From: Onthophagus taurus | Taxonomy: Eukaryota; Arthropoda; Insecta; Coleoptera; Scarabaeidae | Assembly (NCBI RefSeq): GCF_036711975.1 | Contig: NC_091970.1 | Span: 2,673,501 to 2,737,500, forward strand | Direction: 5' to 3' | DNA: 64,000 nucleotides | In this document: positions 1-29,059 of the stretch, piece by piece | How positions within the stretch are numbered: the stretch's first letter is position 1 | Layout: each line of letters begins with the position of its first letter | Translations under genes and position numbers: made by a program | Notes under the pieces: model-generated | The model's input: the letters and a program-made list of their open reading frames with translations, nothing else | Told to the model about the DNA's origin: nothing | Databases searched by the model: none

Positions 1-790
1 CCTAATTAATACGATATCTAATAACCTCCAATTACGCGAAAATAAGATTTTGTGGACCGTGAACGTTTCAAATGAAACTAGAAAGAGATAAATAAAATCT
101 TATTTTCTTTAAGTAGAAAAAGAAATGCGCGAATTAATATGATATTAGAAAAATTATATTTATCATTATTCATTATTCTAAGAATTTCTTTTAAAGGATG
201 TCAAACCGGAGATAAATTGAAAGAGTCAAAAAAGTTTATTCGAATGAATGGAACTTTCACATCAACAGAAAGAAGAGTGAACGGTTTAAAAACACACACA
301 AAACGAGAATTGGCCATAGTTTGTTAATGACTCTTGTTGGGTCCGTGTGAAAATCGGGCACCGGAACGGGAAAACGCGTCACTTTTTCCGTTCCGGGGCG
401 ACTCTTGGCTTGTTGTTGTAACGGTTAGACAGCGGCAGAAGCGGTCTTTTCTTTACCTTTATGTACTTTATAAAAGGGAAAGAAGTAGTAAACGGTACCG
501 TCGTCCGTTCACCGTCGTCTTCGAGCGTGCCGTCGTACTCTATTGTCGACACTTAATGAAATGTAAAAGCGGAAACGCGCCCGCGGATTCGACGTGGACC
601 CCCTCCTCCCTACTTTAATAGGACGACATCCTTAACACCGTATCGGTATATTCGTATTACCACTACTAACGTTTACAATTGAACCGATTTACTCAACCGA
701 TAACAAAACCGTTTGAGTTATTTATTATTTTCAGTTCAATTTCATCATTTGATCTTGTAAGGAGGAAAAAATTCTTTCAAAATCAATTAA
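1..790. other. Non-coding stretch with a CpG-rich promoter-like island
   Basis: No convincing gene is seen; the short open frames have no recognisable domain. Roughly 330-620 is much richer in CpG than its surroundings and has a good TATA box at 469-476 (TATAAAAG). It could be a core promoter or first non-coding exon of a gene outside or further right in the window. Nothing downstream confirms a transcript. Confidence 0.35.
469..476 (+). promoter_or_regulatory. Possible TATA box
   Basis: TATAAAAG lies inside the CpG-rich island at about 330-620, with a C/G/T-rich stretch about 30 nt downstream. No coding region can be tied to it, so this is a position-only suggestion. Confidence 0.25.
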
Positions 791-2960
791 AACGACAAGA
801 TTAAAAAGTGAGGTTATGTTGTTTAACGTCAAAACTTACCTGATTAATCTGAAACAATAAAATCACTTCTCGGAGTTTAAATCGCTTGATATAACTAGTT
901 TGGATATCTAAAAACGTATTTTGAGTCTTCGTTCGGTTCAATTTGACTTCATCTTGTTGTAAAACTCTATTTTAAAAAGGATGTTATTAAAAACATTTTG
1001 AAACGTCAAAGTAAAATTTAATATGATTAATAGACGATAGATGGACCACTTTTCCTAAAAAAATATTTTATTTGAAAGTTATAATTTATGGAATTAATGA
1101 TTTAACATTAATAGAATTAATCGACTCACCGTTTTTTCTTAAATAAATCACCCCACAAATAATTTAAATCGACAAGATTAAAAAGTGAGGTTATGTTGTT
1201 TTGTGTCAAAACTTCACTCATTATTTTTGAGTAATAAAATCACTTCTCAGGGTTTAAATCACTTGATATAAATAGTTTTGGTATCTAAAAACGCATTTTG
1301 AGTCTTCGTTCGGTTCAATTTGACTTCTTTTTGTTGTAAAACTATCTTAAAAAGGATGTAAACAATTTCAAACGTCAAACTATAATTTGATATGATTAAC
1401 CGCCAATAGATGGAGCCACTTAGTAAGTGACTTTTCCTAAAAAAAAATTTAATTGAAAGTTATAATTATAATTAATGGAATTAACGATGTAAAATTAATA
1501 AAATTAATCGACTTACCTTTTTGTCTTAATTAAATCACCCCACAAATAATTTAAATCGACAATATTAAAAATTGAGGTTATGTTGTTTTGTGTCAAAACT
1601 TCACTCATTATTTTTGAGTTATAAAATTACTTCTCAGGGATTAAATCACTTGATATCAGTAGTTTTGGTGTCTAAAAACGTATTTTGAATCTTCGTTCGG
1701 TTCAATTTGACTTCTTTTTATGGTAAAATTATCTTAAAAAGATGTAAACAATTTCAAACGTCAAAGTATAATTTGATATGATTAATCGCCAACAGATGGA
1801 GCCAGTTAGAATGTGACTTTTCCTAAAAAAAATTTTAATTGAAAGTTATAATTATATGTAATGGAATTAACGATGTAAAATTAATAAAATTAATCGACTT
1901 ACCTTTTTGTCTTAATTAAATCACCCCACAAATAATTTAAATCGACAAGATTAAAAATTGAGGTTATGTTGTTTTGTGTCAAAACTTCACTCATTATTTT
2001 TGAGTTATAAAATTACTTCTCAGGGATTAAATCACTTGATATCAGTAGTTTTGGTGTCTAAAAACGTATTTTGAATCTTCGTTCGGTTCAATTTGACTCC
2101 TTTTTGTTGTAAAACTATCTTAAAAAGGATGTAAACAATTTCAAACGTCAAACTATAATTTGATATGATTAACCGCCAATAGATGGAGCCACTTAGTAAG
2201 TGACTTTTCCTAAAAAAAAATTTAATTGAAAGTTATAATTATAATTAATGGAATTAACGATGTAAAATTAATAAACTTAATCGACTTACCTTTTTGTCTT
2301 AATTAAATCACCCCACAAATAATTTAAATCGACAATATTAAAAATTGAGGTTATGTTGTTTTGTGTCAAAACTTCACTCATTATTTTTGAGTAATAAAAT
2401 CACTTCTCAGGGTTTAAATCACTTGATATAAATAGTTTTGGTATCTAAAAACGCATTTTGAGTCTTCGTTCGGTTCAATTTGACTTCTTTTTGTTGTAAA
2501 ACTATCTTAAAAAGGATGTAAACAATTTCAAACGTCAAACTATAATTTGATATGATTAACCGCCAATAGATGGAGCCACTTAGTAAGTGACTTTTCCTAA
2601 AAAAAAATTTAATTGAAAGTTATAATTATAATTAATGGAATTAACGATGTAAAATTAATAAAATTAATCGACTTACCTTTTTGTCTTAATTAAATCACCC
2701 CACAAATAATTTAAATCGACAAGATTAAAAAGTGAGGTTATGTTGTTTTGTGTCAAAACTTCACTCATTATTTTTGAGTAATAAAATCACTTCTCAGGGT
2801 TTAAATCACTTGATATAAATAGTTTTGGTATCTAAAAACGCATTTTGAGTCTTCGTTCGGTTCAATTTGACTTCTTTTTATTGTAAAATTATCTTAAAAA
2901 GATGTAAACAATTTCAAACGTCAAAGTATAATTTGATATGATTAATTACCGCTAGATGGG
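791..2960. repeat. Tandem satellite, about 386-bp unit, about six copies
   Basis: A block beginning GACAAGATTAAAAAGTGAGG (or a close variant) recurs near 792, 1171, 1558, 1944, 2331 and 2718, a spacing of 380-387 bp. Each unit also holds a TTCGTTCGGTTCAATTTGAC block and a GATGGAGCCACTTAG block. The middle copies are nearly identical while the first and last are more diverged, as expected of an array kept alike by unequal exchange. No open frame runs through it. Confidence 0.93.
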
Positions 2961-4106
2961 GCGAATAATTATTAATAAAATACGAATTTATTTAAAATAA
3001 TTATAATAAAATTTGTTATTTTAAATTAATGAAATACTTATTTATTAATTATTTTATGAAATTAATCAATTTTGGGAATAAATTAATTTATAGCGTTGAA
3101 TTATCGATAGATGGCGCAAGAAAATTTAAATTCAAATTAAAGTGTCAAAAATGTTATTAATTTCGAATTAAATTTGTTATTAATTTTCTTATTGTAAAGG
3201 AAGAATTTTAGTCCGATTCGGCTTTTGCGTGGTTGCAATATTAAACAATCTGCGAAATTAAGGCCTCCGCCGACTTGGGTCCTCATTAAAAAGAGAAAGA
3301 AAGGGGCGCTGCTGATTAGTTACGCCGTAATATAAGAATGTACGCAAGGGCTACGTTTTCTCTTAAAGGAAAAGGGGGGAGCGGCTGCCCTTAATTTCCA
3401 GGGCCGTCTCAATATTTTTAATGTTTTTTTAAATAATTCTTTTATTAAATTAATTAATTAAAATTTATTAATTGATTCAAAATTGATTAAGAAGAATTAA
3501 CTTTATTAATTTTTTTTTAAATATTTTTAAATCCGTTCCTGGTTAAAATAACCCCCCAAAAAACATCGCAGATGAGTGTGGCGAATACGAGGGGGGAAGG
3601 GGTTGGTAAAACTAGAAAGAGAAGGGTGACTCATTAACGCAAAACGGACAAGGACACCCAGCGGCCGGGTTAAAATGAAGAAATTCTATCTACATTTGCG
3701 AGAGAGAAGTTTTCTCCGGTGCTGTCATGCAAAAATCTCCCGGAGTCTTAAAGGAAAAAGGGGGTTGGCGGCGGGAGGTGAGGGGAGGGATGGGTTTGAG
3801 AACCGCGGGGCACCCCTTCTACAGCTAGCGCGGAGACAATAAGAGTAATTCTTTTCTCCTGCACGTTTTACTTCGTTCGCGACTAAGGAAAAGAGAGGAA
3901 CGTAATGAGAGAGGGTTGGGGGGTTAATTTTTAATTTTTTTTAAACCGATTCTAACGCGTGAATTGTTGTTGTTGGGGCGAGAAAGTTACAATTGCGTTA
4001 GAAAATTTAGATTCTATGATATTATACGATGACTACGAGGGTGGGTGTATACGCGATCTGGAAATCCATTAGATTCATTAAGGGAACGTATACGGAATTA
4101 GTTATT
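2961..4106. other. Intergenic region with two G+C-richer islands
   Basis: No gene is recognised. About 3200-3410 and 3550-3960 are G+C-richer and purine-rich (runs such as AAAGGAAAAGGGGGGAG), separated by A+T-rich DNA. Both carry a similar word, TCTTAAAGGAAAA, near 3360 and 3747. They could be regulatory DNA or non-coding exons. Confidence 0.4.
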
Positions 4107-4918
4107 CAAATTTTGATTCTCTCCGCCATCGTTATCCAATTGTTTCGAGATATAACCGAATTAAATTCAAAAAATTAATTTAATTAAAAATATTTATTTA
4201 TTTTCGGGTAGGAAATTAGAAATGCTTTAATTTGAGTCCAAACTCGATGGGGTTATCTCCAAAAGCAACCAAGATATGACACGAAATAATTAAAAAAATC
4301 GACGATCGTTGAGTTTAAATCGATCGTATTTCGGTTGTTTTTGGAGATAACCCCGGCGTGTTTGGGCTCGTTTTGAAGGATTTTGAATGTATTTTATGAT
4401 TTTGAAGTAAATTATTCGATTTATTAATTTAATTTTTATTACAACTTTTTTAAATCGACTTTACAAAAAATTTTGGACCATGTAGCGCGTGAAATCACAT
4501 AAAGTGACAAATTTTGATTTTCTTCGCCATCGTTATCCAATTGTTTCGAGATATAACCGAATTAAATTCAAAAAATAATTTAATTAAAATTTTTTATTTA
4601 GTTTCGGGTAGGAAATTAAAAATGCTTTAATTTGAGTCCAAACTCGATGGGGTTATCTCAAAAAGCAACCAAGATATGACATGAAATAGTTAAAAAAACA
4701 ATCGATGATCGTTGAGTTTAAATCGATCGTATCTCGGTTGTTTTTGGAGATAACCCCGGCGTGTTTGGGCTCGTTTTGAAGGATTTTGAATGTATTTTAT
4801 GATTTTGAAATAAATTATTCGATTTGTTAATTTAATTTTTCCGGGAATTTTTTGAATTCGACTTTACATAAAATTTCGGTGCCTGTAGCGCGTGAAATCA
4901 CGGACTATAAAGTGACTA
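4107..4918. repeat. Two-copy tandem duplication, 401-bp unit
   Basis: The block starting CAAATTTTGATT at 4107 returns at 4508 with only scattered changes, and both end near TGTAGCGCGTGAAATCAC. Within each unit GGGGTTATCTCCAAAAGCAACC-type sequence is followed by its rough reverse complement (GGTTGTTTTTGGAGATAACCCC), so each copy can fold. No coding potential is seen. Confidence 0.85.
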
Positions 4919-5888
4919 ATCATTCTCTTTCGATTCTTCTTCGTTCAACGAAACGCGCGTCCCGTCGCGTTCGGGAGATCATGAAGATCATTACACGGTG
5001 CATGAGCACATGTTCTCTGTTGTGCCGGACCCGAAACGCGTTATACGGAGTTCGCCGAAAACAAGTAAAAAGAAAACTTAATGTATACACACTCACAAAA
5101 AGAATTTTTAGTAAAAAAATTTTTTCTAATTATGTGTTGAAGTGGGTTAAAAAAGATACTTACTTTGTGGACACTCACTTTTGTGATGATACACTTTTGT
5201 CGAATAATTCTTTATAAAAAGAGATTCGTTTGTGTTGCGGGGGCGATCATTTCTCGTCGAAACATTAAAACTTATTTTCCCCGAAAGAGGGCCGGAAATA
5301 AACAAAGAAACACTTGACTCTCTCGCGTTCTATATACATTTCAACCCCGCGCATTGTATTCTACAAGAATTAATACGGCAATAATTCACTCTTTTCTCGG
5401 TGAATTTTAAATAGATATATTTTCGAGGACACTAGAGGGCACTTCCTTATCCGGTCAACCGCGTTTCCGTCTCCATAAAGAAAACCACCCCGTAAAGAAT
5501 AAAAAATAAAAAGGAACCCTCATAACTCGGTTGTGAGGTTTTCTTTTATTCTCTTGTCTACTATCTCTTCGTTTTTCTTTTAATATTTTTTTTTCTACCA
5601 ACTTTTGGTGTACCTAGATACTCGCTATAAATCTGAGAGAACTTTTTTTTATTTTTAACGGGGGGAAAAGGTAAAGAGAACGAGTACCGCCCTCTACTGT
5701 GTGTATAATGTTTAATATTTCGTCGTCCGTCGACGAGGATCCAAGTGGTACTTGAATAAAAAAGTATATACATCCGCGATCTTTATTACGTAAGGTTTTA
5801 AAACTTTTTTATTTATTTCCTTCTTTTATTCCTTTTTTAATTTCGCTTAAAAAAGTTAATTTTAAATAAAAATAAAAAAAAATTTTTT
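4919..5888. other. Intergenic, CpG-rich then A+T-rich; no gene seen
   Basis: About 4930-5070 is CpG-rich (AACGAAACGCGCGTCCCGTC). A 121-codon open frame crosses it but resembles nothing known and looks like chance. The remainder is T- and A-rich. Confidence 0.35.
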
Positions 5889-5960
5889 TGGAGGAGCTGG
5901 GATTTGAACCCAGGACTTTCAGCATGCGAAGCAGACACTCTACCACTGAGTTACACCCCC
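5889..5960 (-). tRNA. tRNA-Ala (anticodon CGC)
   Basis: The minus strand folds as a full cloverleaf: a 7-bp acceptor with GGGGGTG at the 5' side, D arm ACTC/GAGT, anticodon loop TTCGCAT (anticodon CGC, reading GCG), a 5-nt variable loop, T arm CTGGG/CCCAG with loop TTCAAAT, and discriminator A. The G3-U70 wobble pair, the identity mark of tRNA-Ala, is present. Internal A and B boxes are recognisable, and a T run (pol III stop) follows at once. Two U-U mismatches (6-67 in the acceptor and 29-41 in the anticodon stem) leave some doubt whether it is fully active. There is no intron. Confidence 0.85.
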
Positions 5961-6756
5961 TAGTACTTATACTTCTTAAATAACACCATATCAATTCAAT
6001 TTATTTCATAAATTAATTTAATTATTGTAATGAATTTAATTAATTTATTAAAATTAAAAATCAAAATTTAATTCGCCCTTTATTAATTAAAATAATTATT
6101 TAAATAGCCATTAAAAAAAATTATTAACTCAATTAAGCGCCATCTCTTATGGAAACATCAAACTATAAATAAAATATAAATTTATCATTTAACATTTAAA
6201 TTAGTTTCTTTATAATAAACACACGTGGTTTATTATAGCAACAAATTTTTAAAAAATAGTATTAAAAATTAATTAATTTTTATTTTAAATAAATTATTTT
6301 TAGGTTAAAAAACTGTCAGTGTTAAATTGACATTTACTATTTTTATTTATTTTTTAAGGTAATTAATTTATTAAAATTAGAATTTAATTTACTCAATATT
6401 TATTAAAAAAAAAACAAATAAAATAATCATTTAAATATCAATAAAAAAATTTATTAATTAAATTATGCGCCATCTTTTATTTAAACATCAAACTATAAGT
6501 AAAATATAAATTTATGATTTAACATTTAAATTAGTTTTCTATAATAAGCCACGTGTTTCACAAAGTATCATATTATATCATCTTATCAAAAAATTAACAA
6601 TTCAAAAGCCATCATTACCTCGTGTCAAACACGCCTGGAGGGGAGAGGTTAGATTCTCCTAAAAATTACAGCGTTAAATAATGTGCGTTTAGTCGCACAG
6701 AAATCACTCTCTACACAAGAAATCTATTGAAACTCGAAAAAACTCCCAAAAATAAA

Positions 6757-8396
<1,640 letters not shown>

Positions 8397-8483
8397 AGTA
8401 TAAATTATTTTATGTTTTAACGCAATTTACTTAATTTTTTTATTAATATTTTTTTTTGTGAATTATTATGGGTAATTGTTTTT

Positions 8484-8489
8484 AATAAA
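8484..8489 (+). terminator. Likely polyadenylation signal of adenosine kinase
   Basis: AATAAA lies 88 nt after the stop codon in A+T-rich DNA, a normal distance for a short insect 3' UTR. Confidence 0.6.
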
Positions 8490-8789
8490 GGAAATTTTTA
8501 AAATAAATTGTATTAATTTTTTTGAAAACTAACATTTTTTTTCTTTAATCAATTATTCAAGTGTGTCGTGTGTATATCAATGTTGAGTTTTGTGTACAAG
8601 GTGTTAGACAAATATTTTTGTATAATGTACAGTTAACTAAAATGTATGTAATTATACATGAAGTTATTTAATCTTGGTCGGGTGTTCAACGTTGAGGAAA
8701 CAGTTTTAGTACGGTTAATACAAATTGATCGAAATTCCTCGTTGTTAAACAACCGGCCATAATAATTATTATATTTTATATACAACAGT

Positions 8790-9160
8790 GAGAAAGAAAA
8801 AAATAAAAAGAATTTTAATCTAAAACTAGAACTAATAGTAGCACTATCACTAGAACTAACACTAGACTTAGAAACTTTCGGATTAAGTCGTCTTAAGAGA
8901 TGCACAGCTAAACCCGAAACTTTCTAGTTCTAGGTCTAGTGTTAGTTCTAATTTTAATTGTTATTCAGCGCTAGATTGTTGTATATTTTTGTTGAACTAA
9001 AAGTAAAACTAACACCATACCTAGAACTAGAATCATTCGAGTTTAGCAATCTTTAGAGACATACAGGTTAACCTCCTTCTAATTCCAGGTCTATTGTTAG
9101 TTGAAGTAATAGTGCTACTATTAGTTCTAGTTTAAAGAATATTTAAATATAATTAAGAAC
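8790..9160. repeat. Hairpin repeat of the CTAGAACTAACACTAG family
   Basis: CTAGAACTAACACTAGACTT at about 8850 is followed by its reverse complement (GGTCTAGTGTTAGTTCTA) at about 8930, and a second, looser pair follows to about 9140. The same module recurs near 15.4, 15.95, 36.8-37.0, 45.8, 49.5, 50.1 and 54.9 kb. It behaves like a dispersed non-coding element. Confidence 0.7.
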
Positions 9161-9750
9161 TATTAACAAAGTTGAAAATAGAAAAAAAAGGAAATTAATA
9201 AACAGATTTATTTTTAATAATAATATGTACCTCACTAATTAGTGATTCTTTTTGTACATACTCAATAATACCAATATAAATAAACGACCTTAAATAAAAA
9301 ATAAGAAACTATTCCGCACCATCTTTTATACAAAAATTTACAAATCTGTACAACTTTATATCTTACATTTTTAGTTATTTTAAAGGCAAAAATAAATAAC
9401 AATTCTAAAAACATCTAAAAAAAACAAACGCGATTTTTATTAAAAACTAATATTTAGTAAATGTGATGTTGAAGTTCCTTTTTGTGGCATCTTCCTTTTT
9501 CTCATTCGCAGTTTCTTTCAGATACGTTTTCTTTCGACCTCACTATTTCTTACAACTTACACTCTATATACACCATATTTTTTCCATTTCATTTTTCTTT
9601 TTAAACCAAACTCAATTTAAATAACCGTTTATTTTTTGCACAGCCTGTCGAAAGGTTCTCATTCATTTTGAGATCATTTTCACACTGTTTACAAAAATTT
9701 AAAAATAATTAGTGAATACAAATTGGGGACATATTATATTATAATAATCA
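9161..9750. other. A+T-rich intergenic stretch, no gene seen
   Basis: No supported coding region. It lies between the convergent ends of adenosine kinase and KAT6 and may hold distal 3' UTR, but no polyadenylation site can be fixed. Confidence 0.4.
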
Positions 9751-11160
9751 ATTTATATACTATCTAATTTTAGTCTAAATAGTAGATGAGACACTATATT
9801 GCGTGCCGTGAAACCAAGGCCGAGGCAGCAAAAATTTAAACTGTTGAAGAAATAGAAGCCGATACACAACATTCTGCGTCGTTTAAGAGGTATAAGCCGA
9901 GGTCGCTTGCGGCCGAGGCAGTAGCAATTGAAACTGTTGAAGAAATAGAAGCCGATGCACAACATTCTGTGTCGTTTAAGAGGTATAAGCCGAGGTCGCT
10001 TGCGGCCGAGGAAGCAGAAATTTAAACTATTGAAGCAATAACAGCCCAGCGTAACATTTTGCGTTGTGAAAGAGACGTTAGCCGAGGTCGCTTGCGGCCG
10101 AAGCAGTAGTAATTGGAACGGTCGAAGAAATAGAAGCGAATGCACAATATTCTGCGCCATTTAAGAGTTATTAACCGAGATCGGTTGCGGCCGAGGCAGC
10201 AGAAATTTAAACTATTGAAATAATAACAGCCCAGCGCAACAGGCTGACTTTTTAAAGAGATGTTAGCCGAGGTCGCTTGCGGCCGAGGCAGTACAAAATT
10301 AAAACTGTTGAAGAAATAAAAGCCGATGTGCAGATCACTTGCGAGCGAGGCGCTAGATTTATTAAGATACTTTGTGTCTTTACTAAGATATATAAGGAAC
10401 GATTTTAACTCAAATCGCCGAGGTCGCTTGCGGGCGAGGCGCTAGAGTTCTTCAGAACTAACGATTCTATGTAGATATATCAACTCCAGTGCCTCGCCCG
10501 CAAGCGACCTCGGCTATTTAAGACGAAATCGTTTCTTTTACAACTTTATAAAGATACAAAGACTTCTTTAAAAAAACATTTACTCTCAAATCGCCGAGGT
10601 CGCTTGCGGGCGAGGCGCTGGAATCCTTCAAAATTAACGATTTCGTGTTGATATATCAACTCCACCGCCTCGCCCGCAAGCGACCTCGGCGAAGTGAAGA
10701 TAAACTTGGTTTTTTAAGAGACTTTGTGACTTTACCAAGATATGAGGAACGATTTCGCCTCAAATCGCCAAGGTCACTTACGGGCGAGGCGGTAGAATCC
10801 CTCAAAATTGACGATTTTGAATTAATACGTCAAATCCAGCGCCTCGCCCGCAAGCGACCTCGGCGAAGTGAAGATAAACTTGGTTTTTTAAGAGACTTTG
10901 TGACTTTACCAAGATATGAGGAACGATTTCGCCTCAAATCGCCAAGGTCACTTACGGGCGAGGCGGTAGAATCCCTCAAAATTGACGATTTTGAATTAAT
11001 ACGTCAAATCCAGCGCCTCGCCCGCAAGCGACCTCGGCGAAGTGAAGATAAACGATGTCTTATTCAATGATTGCACGCTTGATTCACTTTCTAAGACATC
11101 AAATAAACGATTTTGCTTCAAATGGCCGAAGTCGCTTGCGGGCGAGGTGCTAGATTTGAT
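9750..11160. repeat. CCGAGG array 1 (GCCGAGGTCGCTTGCGGCCG family)
   Basis: The 20-bp word GCCGAGGTCGCTTGCGGCCG or its GCGGGCG variant recurs many times, in direct orientation between 9.8 and 10.3 kb and in both orientations between 10.4 and 11.16 kb. From 10667 a 174-bp unit is repeated almost perfectly (10667, 10841, 11015), and each unit contains the word once in each orientation so it can fold. The long open frames over the array (9753-10160 minus, 10645-11070 plus) are artefacts of these repeats. A copy of the same word family forms the array at 40.9-42.2 kb. Confidence 0.93.
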
Positions 11161-11161
11161 A

Positions 11162-11379
11162 TACAATGTTTCCCAAAAGTAACGCATTAAATCCCATTAA
11201 TTTGAAATAGAAAAATAGCAGTAGCCATGCGTAACCATAGCAACCAATAATATCAAAAATTAATCATTCTCTTTAATAAAATATCTGAAACAATTAGTTG
11301 CCAAGGTTACGCATAACTACTGCTATTTTTTTTTCTTAAATGAATATGAATTTATGCGTTTCTTTTGGAACACACTGTA
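11162..11379. mobile_element. MITE with long terminal inverted repeats, TA-flanked, Tc1/mariner-like
   Basis: The left end TACAATGTTTCCCAAAAGTA and the right end (reverse complement TACAGTGTGTTCCAAAAGAA) match. Inner arms around AAAAATAGCAGTAGCCATGC and its inverse also match, so the 218-bp element folds almost entirely. It has no coding capacity. TA at both ends suggests a Tc1/mariner-type mover. It sits in the right part of CCGAGG array 1. Confidence 0.8.
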
Positions 11380-11660
11380 TAAACATAAAATCGTCTGTTT
11401 TGAAGCAATCAAGCGACCTCGGCGAAGTGAGCATAAACGATTTCTCATTCTAGTGTTTCACTACTATTTTTACTGACTGTGAACTGTAAAAGTTGCGACA
11501 CCATAGCAGCATGTAAGTAATATTGAAAAGCAACAAAGATATAGTGGAAATTTAAAAAAGTTTATCAAATAGCATATAAATTGATTGCAAGAAATAAAAA
11601 ATAATTATCAAAACAAACCTATTTAATAAAATCGAATTTTCTTCTTTTCTTGTTTTACTC

Positions 11661-27344
<15,684 letters not shown>

Positions 27345-28680
27345 TTTTTTTTTGGGTTTTTTTTTTGTGTTAGGCGCTAAAATTTAAAAATAAATCGATT
27401 TTAAAATTTAAAAGTTTTCGTAGGAGAAAGCGCGCGAAATTGAATTAGATTAATTTAAAATAAAAATATGTTTGGGTAAAAAAAAGTGTGGTTAGGTTAA
27501 AAAATGGTTTTCGTTTTGACATTTCTAGGTTAGATTAATTAAAATCAGCGAGTTAAAGTGATTTTAAAAGGGATAATAAATTGTGTGTGTTCCGTCGGTA
27601 GCCATTTTGTATTTGGTTACTAACCGTTCGTATAAAATTCAGATCAATTTTTCGAAGGAAATTCCGCGAAAACGTTTAACAAATAATCCAAAAACACAAA
27701 CTTTCACAGACGCTTAATTCACTTTGACAATCAAAAATGACGTTAATTTAACGGGGATTCATCACAATCGAGTTTTTGACACTCAACACAGTTCGTTCAT
27801 CATTCACATTCCGACGATGGATGGAGAACGCTGGTTTCCGGACCGTTTCCGCACGATTTCCGGCAAGATCGCGCGCGTTTTGTAAACGAACGTTGTTAAT
27901 TAACGCGCGTACGATCATTATTCATCGTTTTTTAATACAATCACCATTTCGTTTTTACAATAAACAACAAAAGTCGGTATATATTTGTGATCGGAGCAAA
28001 ATGGGCTGAAGTCGGGAACGAGTCGAGTGAATAATTCTGCGCATGCGCTGTTGCACACATTTCACGGCGACAACACTCGACCAGCGACATCGAAATTATA
28101 GATCACCTTTTATTTATTTCACCATATTGATAAAACTTTTTATTTCGAGAAAAATTTAATTTAATATAAAAAATTTAATAATTTTTAAAATCGTTTTGTT
28201 AAACTTAATTATTTTTTGTTATTATTTTTAATTATTTAATTACAAATAAAAGTTGCGTCTATAAAATTATATATCCATGTGTTTGACACGCCTCCTCGCG
28301 CCCCTCACGCGTATTTCCGTGCACCACACCGTCGTCGGTTACCTCAAATTGATCAAGAGACATGCTGCTGCTAATCATTCTCCTCTTTACTTTGTTGTTG
28401 TTGTTGTTCGAATCGCAGTTGTTTTCGGGCATGCGCAGTAAAGCCGAACAATTTTTTTTGCCGTTTTCGAGTCTTTGTTAATATGGAAATTTATTAATAG
28501 GCGGAGAAAAAGGTATTTTTACTTCGAATTTAGCGCCTGCGCGATATTTAAATACGTGAATAACATAAATTATTTTAGGTTGTAACCGGTTGTAAACAGA
28601 GACGGTAATGAAATGTCGTAAACATATATTTTTTTATCTTTTTATTCCAATTTATTAAAAGATTAAAGCAGCTCCATCTA
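27345..28680. promoter_or_regulatory. KAT6 upstream and promoter region
   Basis: Upstream of KAT6 the DNA becomes CpG-rich at about 27560-28060 and again at 28270-28560 (GCGCATGCGCTG-type and TGCGCAGTAAAG words), as expected of a TATA-less housekeeping promoter. A non-coding first exon of KAT6 is likely here, because the first coding exon is preceded by an acceptor-like TTTTAG near 27377. The exact start cannot be fixed. A (TTG)n run lies near 28400. Confidence 0.45.
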
Positions 28681-29059
28681 GTGATTAATTCCCATATTTA
28701 CATTGATTCATTTGATTTTATTTTAGGTTATTATAGCGGAAAAGTTAGGTTAGGAGTTATTATTCAATTAAAAGAAGAAGATAATAAATTAATTGGAGTT
28801 GAATATACTAACTTGCAATTTTATGGTGGAGGAATTTTGTGTTATCATTGTTATTATTATAATGTACAGTAATAGTTGAACTTAGTCACAGGGCTTAATA
28901 CCTTTCCTCCACGACTACCTTATAATATATACCTTATAAATGATCATTATTCACGGGTAATCAACTTGACAGACTAATAATAATTATTTGAAACGTCAAA
29001 ATTTCAAAAAACAATTTAATTAAATTTTTTAGGACTTTCTAAAAGTTTGACATTAAAAA
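28681..29059. other. Intergenic; no gene supported
   Basis: A 63-codon open frame at 28681-28872 has no recognisable feature. The rest is A+T-rich, with AGGTTA-type words common throughout the window. Confidence 0.3.

Noticed and set aside
139-618. Short plus-strand frames at the left edge
   Set aside because: No domain, no splice support and no similarity recognised; probably chance in a CpG-rich promoter-like area.
4852-5217. 121-codon plus frame
   Set aside because: Begins inside the 401-bp duplicated unit and has no recognisable sequence features.
5809-5994. Minus-strand 61-codon open frame with GCNSVVECLLRMLKVLGSNP
   Set aside because: It is the well-known translation of a tRNA gene; the tRNA explains it.
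9753-10160. 135-codon minus frame with repeated motifs
   Set aside because: Produced by the CCGAGG repeat array; repeats of non-multiple-of-three content and no family resemblance.
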